DNA from: Planctomycetaceae bacterium
GTDB taxonomy: Bacteria; Planctomycetota; Planctomycetia; Pirellulales; Thermoguttaceae
DNA: 8,564 bases
Direction: 5' to 3'
NCBI GenBank assembly: GCA_009776995.1
Contig: WRMR01000197.1
Span: 1-8,564 of the forward strand
Positions 6,392 to 8,564 of the stretch are shown here, piece after piece (position 1 is the stretch's first letter; the number at the start of each line of letters is the position of its first letter). Below the pieces are notes generated by a model, which saw nothing but the letters and a program-made list of their open reading frames with translations, ran no database searches and was not told the origin of the DNA. Position numbers and translations under genes: made by a program.

Positions 6392-6422
6392 CCCTGCACT
6401 CTGCGTTTTGACCTCTGCTTTT
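6392..6422. repeat. Dispersed CTCTGC repeat, copy 3
   Basis: CCCTGCACTCTGCG followed by TTTTGACCTCTGCTTTT. It separates the two transposase relics and overlaps the last codon of the minus-strand one, so the repeat may mark the point at which that gene was cut off. Confidence 0.65.
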
Positions 6423-6721
6423 ATTCGCAGGCTTTCGTGACGGTATCGCAAAGATAAAACTTGTCGAACATCGTGAGTGCATTGTCGAGCAAAAACTCCG
6501 GCGCATCCCACTCGGCCTGAGTCAAAAAAGTGCGATAGGGCTTGGCGCGTGCGACGATGACCGTAAAGTTTGGTGAACTTGCCGAAACTCTTGCGACCGT
6601 TGATCGACGCGATGCCGATGACCAGTCGCCAAAGGTGCGAAAATGTGACGCAACCAACAATTTTGCGAATTCGCTTGAAAAATCTCTTGCCCAAAAAAGG
6701 AAATCGGTGTATCGTAAACAT
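6421..6721 (-). pseudogene. Frameshifted N-terminal fragment of an IS4/IS701-type transposase
   Basis: The coding sense is split over two frames on the minus strand. The first frame (from ATG at 6721) reads MFTIHRFPFLGKRFFKRI, then FSHLWRLVIGIASINGRKS, FGKFTKL and RTRQALSHF. The second frame continues FLTQAEWDAPEFLLDNAL to a stop at 6421-6423. Together they give the N-terminal domain of DDE transposases with a GRKs..rtrqal.hFLt.aEWDapeLL pattern. The frames meet at a run of six identical bases (plus-strand A at 6524-6529); removing one restores the frame exactly between SHF and LTQAEW. The DDE catalytic core that should follow is missing, as the frame ends soon after DKFYLCDTVTKACE. The exact family is uncertain; a transposase is likely. 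Confidence 0.7.
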
Positions 6722-6842
6722 CTGATATTGCGTGAAATTCGGATTGACAAATCGGGGTAATTTTTTTAACACCGAATCATACCGTAATATCCACTTTTTA
6801 TGCAACATCAGTTTTTAGTACGTCTTTCTGTTTGCAGTTTGA

Positions 6843-7073
6843 GTAATAAACAAAGCTCGTGAGGCTTGTGAAAGCTCGGGAATTCCAGTTCCGGATCATT
6901 TCGTTGACGTCAGCAAAATGGTCGTCCTCGGCAGTGGTTCTCAGCGTCAAGTTGATGACATCGCCCTGACCCGGTACGCCTGCTATTTCATTGCCCAAAC
7001 CCAGCAAAACGAAAAAGAAACCACTCATGTAGCCATGTCAATCCGGGGACAAAGTGTGTCATCGACTCTTTGA
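6843..7073 (+). pseudogene. dinD: Fragment of dinD (DNA-damage-inducible protein D)
   Basis: The + strand frame from 6843 reads VINKAREACESSGIPVPDHF, VDVSKMVVLGSGSQRQVDD and IALTRYACYFIAQ. This is the core of DinD-type proteins, where the pattern KAreAC.nSG...DHFaDvsKMv.lGsg..r.vdD..LtRYACYlIaQ is well conserved. A TGA at 6840-6842 stands directly before the frame, and no start codon or N-terminal domain (with the usual W..F..VI motif) is visible. After IAQ the frame continues unlike the family (TQQNEKETTH...) to TGA at 7071-7073. It is thus broken at both ends. The last bases are followed by the start of the membrane-protein gene at 7111. DinD is linked to the SOS response and RecA in Escherichia coli; here it cannot be functional. 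Confidence 0.75.
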
Positions 7074-7110
7074 AAGAGAACGAATATCAAAGAACAGAAA
7101 CGAGATTACC

Positions 7111-7581
7111 ATGCCGAATTACATCCTCCTTGCGATTGCGGCGTTCATGATAACCTGTGCGATTTGGTTTGCGCGGCGGTTGTGGTTTGCACTCGTGGCC
7201 ATGCAGGACGACGAGGACTTGCCGCAACGGTCACGCACGTTTTTCAGCAGGCAGTTCCGGCGGCGCATCCAGATTGCGGTCATGATCGGACTGTCGGGCG
7301 TGTGTTTGGTCGCCGTGGCACTGATTTCGCCGAACGTGTTTCCAAAACCGTTCGTTGTGATGGGATCGCTGTCGGTTTTCCTGTTGTTGTGGTCGATTGT
7401 GATTGCCCTGTGCGACGTCGTCTCCATCACCATCTTCTACAACCGCAGCCGCAATTGGGACGAAGCCCAACGGGCAAAAATTCAATATGAACTGGAACAA
7501 AAACTCCGCGAAATGCAGAGTGAAGTTCACCAAGACGACACGAAAGATAGTGTAGAGAGCAGAACTCAGAGTGCAGAGTGA
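7111..7581 (+). CDS. Small three-helix membrane protein, unknown family
   Basis: I chose the ATG at 7111, where MPNYILLAIA begins a membrane helix; an in-frame GTG at 7054 would add 19 charged residues and overlap the dinD relic. The 156-residue protein has hydrophobic helices at about 4-26, 54-72 and 81-105. Between helices 1 and 2 is a charged segment (QDDEDLPQRSRTFFSRQFRRR) rich in Arg, probably cytoplasmic. After helix 3 comes a charged, likely coiled-coil tail (RNWDEAQRAKIQYELEQKLREMQ, 114-136). The last residues, about 148-156 (VESRTQSAE), and the stop are encoded by a copy of the dispersed repeat, so the original C terminus was probably different. It lies 94 bases before the metallo-hydrolase gene. 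I do not recognise the family and no enzymatic motif is visible. Confidence 0.75.
   Translation: MPNYILLAIAAFMITCAIWFARRLWFALVAMQDDEDLPQRSRTFFSRQFRRRIQIAVMIGLSGVCLVAVALISPNVFPKPFVVMGSLSVFLLLWSIVIALCDVVSITIFYNRSRNWDEAQRAKIQYELEQKLREMQSEVHQDDTKDSVESRTQSAE
7554..7579. repeat. Dispersed CTCTGC repeat, copy 4 (inverted)
   Basis: AGAGAGCAGAACTCAGAGT followed by GCAGAGT, ending in the TGA of the membrane-protein gene. A lone GCAGAGTGA-like echo lies just upstream at 7514-7522 inside the gene. Confidence 0.75.
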
Positions 7582-7646
7582 TAACAACATGATCCCGGAA
7601 TATCCGGAATATAAAATACGATTTTCTACTCTGCGTTCTGCTCTCT
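7554..7646 (+). terminator. 19-bp inverted repeat between the membrane and hydrolase genes
   Basis: The arm 7554-7572 (AGAGAGCAGAACTCAGAGT) matches the reverse complement of 7628-7646 at 18 of 19 positions, with a 55-base loop. The arms are two oppositely oriented copies of the dispersed repeat. A stem of this size at a gene end could act as a terminator or mRNA stabiliser, but there is no T run, so the role is uncertain. The loop holds a tandem CCGGAATAT (7595-7603, 7604-7612). Confidence 0.4.
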
Positions 7647-7658
7647 GAACTCTGCATT
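7628..7658. repeat. Dispersed CTCTGC repeat, copy 5
   Basis: ACTCTGCGTTCTGCTCTCT followed by GAACTCTGCATT. It is opposite in orientation to copy 4 and lies 18 bases before the start codon of the hydrolase gene, so it fills the place of its usual upstream region. Confidence 0.75.
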
Positions 7659-7675
7659 ACTCCAAAGAAGTTACC

Positions 7676-8464
7676 ATGATTTCACGAAGACAACCATCCT
7701 TGCGGATTGTTTCATTGCAATCGGGCAGCAACGGGAACTGCATTTACGTTGAGACACAATCGACACGGTTGCTGTTCGACGCGGGCATCAGTGGTTTGCG
7801 CGCAAAAGAACGATTGGCCGAACACGGGATTGACATTACCAGCGTCCATGGCCTGTTCATTTCGCACGACCATTGGGATCACGCGGGCAACATGGGCATT
7901 TTTAACCGCAAGTTCGGTCTTCCCGTCTGGGTCACCGAAACGACGTACCAAGCGGCACGGCAGAAAAAGGCAATCGGTTCCATTGAGCAACTCCACCATT
8001 TTGTGTCCGGTGAAACGATCCGCTTCGGCGATGTGACGATTGAAACGCTCCGCACACCGCACGACGCAACCGACGGCGTCGTGTTTATCATCGATAACGG
8101 CAGTGTGCGGTTGGGGGTGATGACCGATTTGGGACATGTGTTCCCTGACCTGCGCGAGGCCGTCCGTTCACTCGACGCCGTGTTGCTTGAGAGCAATTAC
8201 GATCCGGAAACCCTGAAACACTGCGGTTATACGGAAGAAACGAAGGCACGTATTCGCGGCAAAGGCGGCCACATTTCAAACCTCGAAGCGGCCCGGCTGA
8301 TCGAATCGGCCAAGTCGCGATTGCAATGGGCATGCCTCGGTCACATTTCGCAGGAAAGCAACCACCCGCAACTTGCCCTCGAAACGCACGAAAGCGTCCT
8401 CGAAGGTTCCCTGCCATTGCATATTGCGCCACGCTACGGAGCATCGGAGATGCTGATGTTGTAG
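7676..8464 (+). CDS. Metallo-beta-lactamase-fold hydrolase, YycJ/WalJ-like
   Basis: This 262-residue protein is a complete metallo-beta-lactamase-fold hydrolase. Near the N terminus, SLQSGSNGNCIYVETQSTRL (13-32) and LFDAGIS match the YycJ/WalJ group (SLxSGSxGNxxYV). The metal motif SHDHWDHAG (63-71) gives His64, His66, Asp68 and His69; further ligands are plausibly His129 (RTPHDATDG), Asp151 (TDLGH) and a late His (GGHISN, His199, or LGHISQESNH, His223). Members of this group are soluble two-metal hydrolases, linked to nuclease activity or cell-wall/DNA processes in Firmicutes; the substrate here is unknown. The start at 7676 is the only good one, with a weak GAAG 7 bases or so upstream. It is followed after 42 bases by a probable DNA methyltransferase gene on the same strand. 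Confidence 0.92.
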   Translation: MISRRQPSLRIVSLQSGSNGNCIYVETQSTRLLFDAGISGLRAKERLAEHGIDITSVHGLFISHDHWDHAGNMGIFNRKFGLPVWVTETTYQAARQKKAIGSIEQLHHFVSGETIRFGDVTIETLRTPHDATDGVVFIIDNGSVRLGVMTDLGHVFPDLREAVRSLDAVLLESNYDPETLKHCGYTEETKARIRGKGGHISNLEAARLIESAKSRLQWACLGHISQESNHPQLALETHESVLEGSLPLHIAPRYGASEMLML

Positions 8465-8506
8465 AGATCGTTTTCCCGCAACCTTTTTGAATGTTCCAAT
8501 AATCAA

Positions 8507-8564
8507 ATGAACAAACTCATCCTCGACGACAATTTGGAAACCCTGAAAACACTGGACGAGGAGT
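8507..8564 (+). CDS. Probable DNA (N4/N6) methyltransferase, 3'-partial
   Basis: Nineteen codons run from the ATG at 8507 to the right edge: MNKLILDDNLETLKTLDEE. This opening is typical of site-specific DNA methyltransferases of the N4-cytosine/N6-adenine group (consensus N.IilGDnLe.Lk.Lp.es), including type III Mod subunits. In many relatives the acidic residue lies directly before N, as here. The catalytic (D/N)PPY and SAM-binding motifs lie outside the window, so type and specificity cannot be given. No clear ribosome-binding site is seen. It may belong to a restriction-modification system continuing to the right. Confidence 0.7.
   Translation, partial: MNKLILDDNLETLKTLDEE

Noticed and set aside
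6542..6760. 72-codon + strand frame MARATMTVKFGEL...
   Set aside because: It lies antisense to the transposase fragment, which has better family support.
6798..7028. 76-codon minus-strand frame starting MSGFFFVLLGLG
   Set aside because: It is the antisense of the dinD fragment, whose + strand translation carries family-specific residues.
7054..7110. GTG at 7054 as start of the membrane protein
   Set aside because: It would add a charged N-terminal stretch before the first membrane helix and overlap the dinD relic; ATG 7111 starts directly at the helix.

Overview
The window reads as a piece of an anaerobic, probably gut- or sediment-dwelling bacterium. A Planctomycetota/PVC-type genome is my best guess, but that is an inference. 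It rests on the mix of an FHA-domain protein, uronate isomerase, a radical SAM protein, a hydE relic (FeFe-hydrogenase maturation, hence anaerobic metabolism), and many decayed transposase pieces with dispersed short repeats between genes. There are no rRNA, tRNA or CRISPR features.

Layout. (1) Positions 1-1656 are an AT-rich accessory segment with two genes on the + strand. The first is the C-terminal part of a protein that looks like a caspase/CHAT-type cysteine protease with a C-terminal membrane anchor; it runs in from beyond the left edge and carries a fresh internal tandem duplication. The second is a protein with a two-helix membrane hairpin. (2) Positions 1657-1946 are a gene-free, repeat-bearing spacer with a minus-strand terminator-like hairpin. 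(3) Positions 1941-3212 encode a radical SAM protein with a probable extra Fe-S cluster region. (4) Positions 3213-3983 hold no gene I can defend, but contain hairpins, including a perfect 10-bp stem. (5) Positions 3984-5956 encode an FHA-domain protein and a complete glucuronate (uronate) isomerase. (6) Positions 5988-7073 are a gene graveyard: the 3' end of hydE (-), the 5' end of an ISAzo13-like transposase with an intact promoter (+), a frameshifted N-terminal piece of an IS4/IS701-type transposase (-), and a core fragment of dinD (+). (7) Positions 7111-8464 encode a three-helix membrane protein and a YycJ/WalJ-like metallo-beta-lactamase-fold hydrolase. (8) From 8507 the first 19 codons of a probable DNA methyltransferase run off the right edge.

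How it fits together. The GC-richer genes (radical SAM, FHA, uronate isomerase, membrane protein, MBL hydrolase) look like the resident chromosome. They do not form one pathway. The AT-rich pair at the left looks acquired, and its protease-plus-membrane-protein arrangement resembles that of defence or regulated-cell-death modules; this is the part of the window most likely to be a poorly described system. A short repeat family built on CTCTGC/GCAGAG sits at five gene boundaries, and in one case supplies the last codons and stop of a gene.
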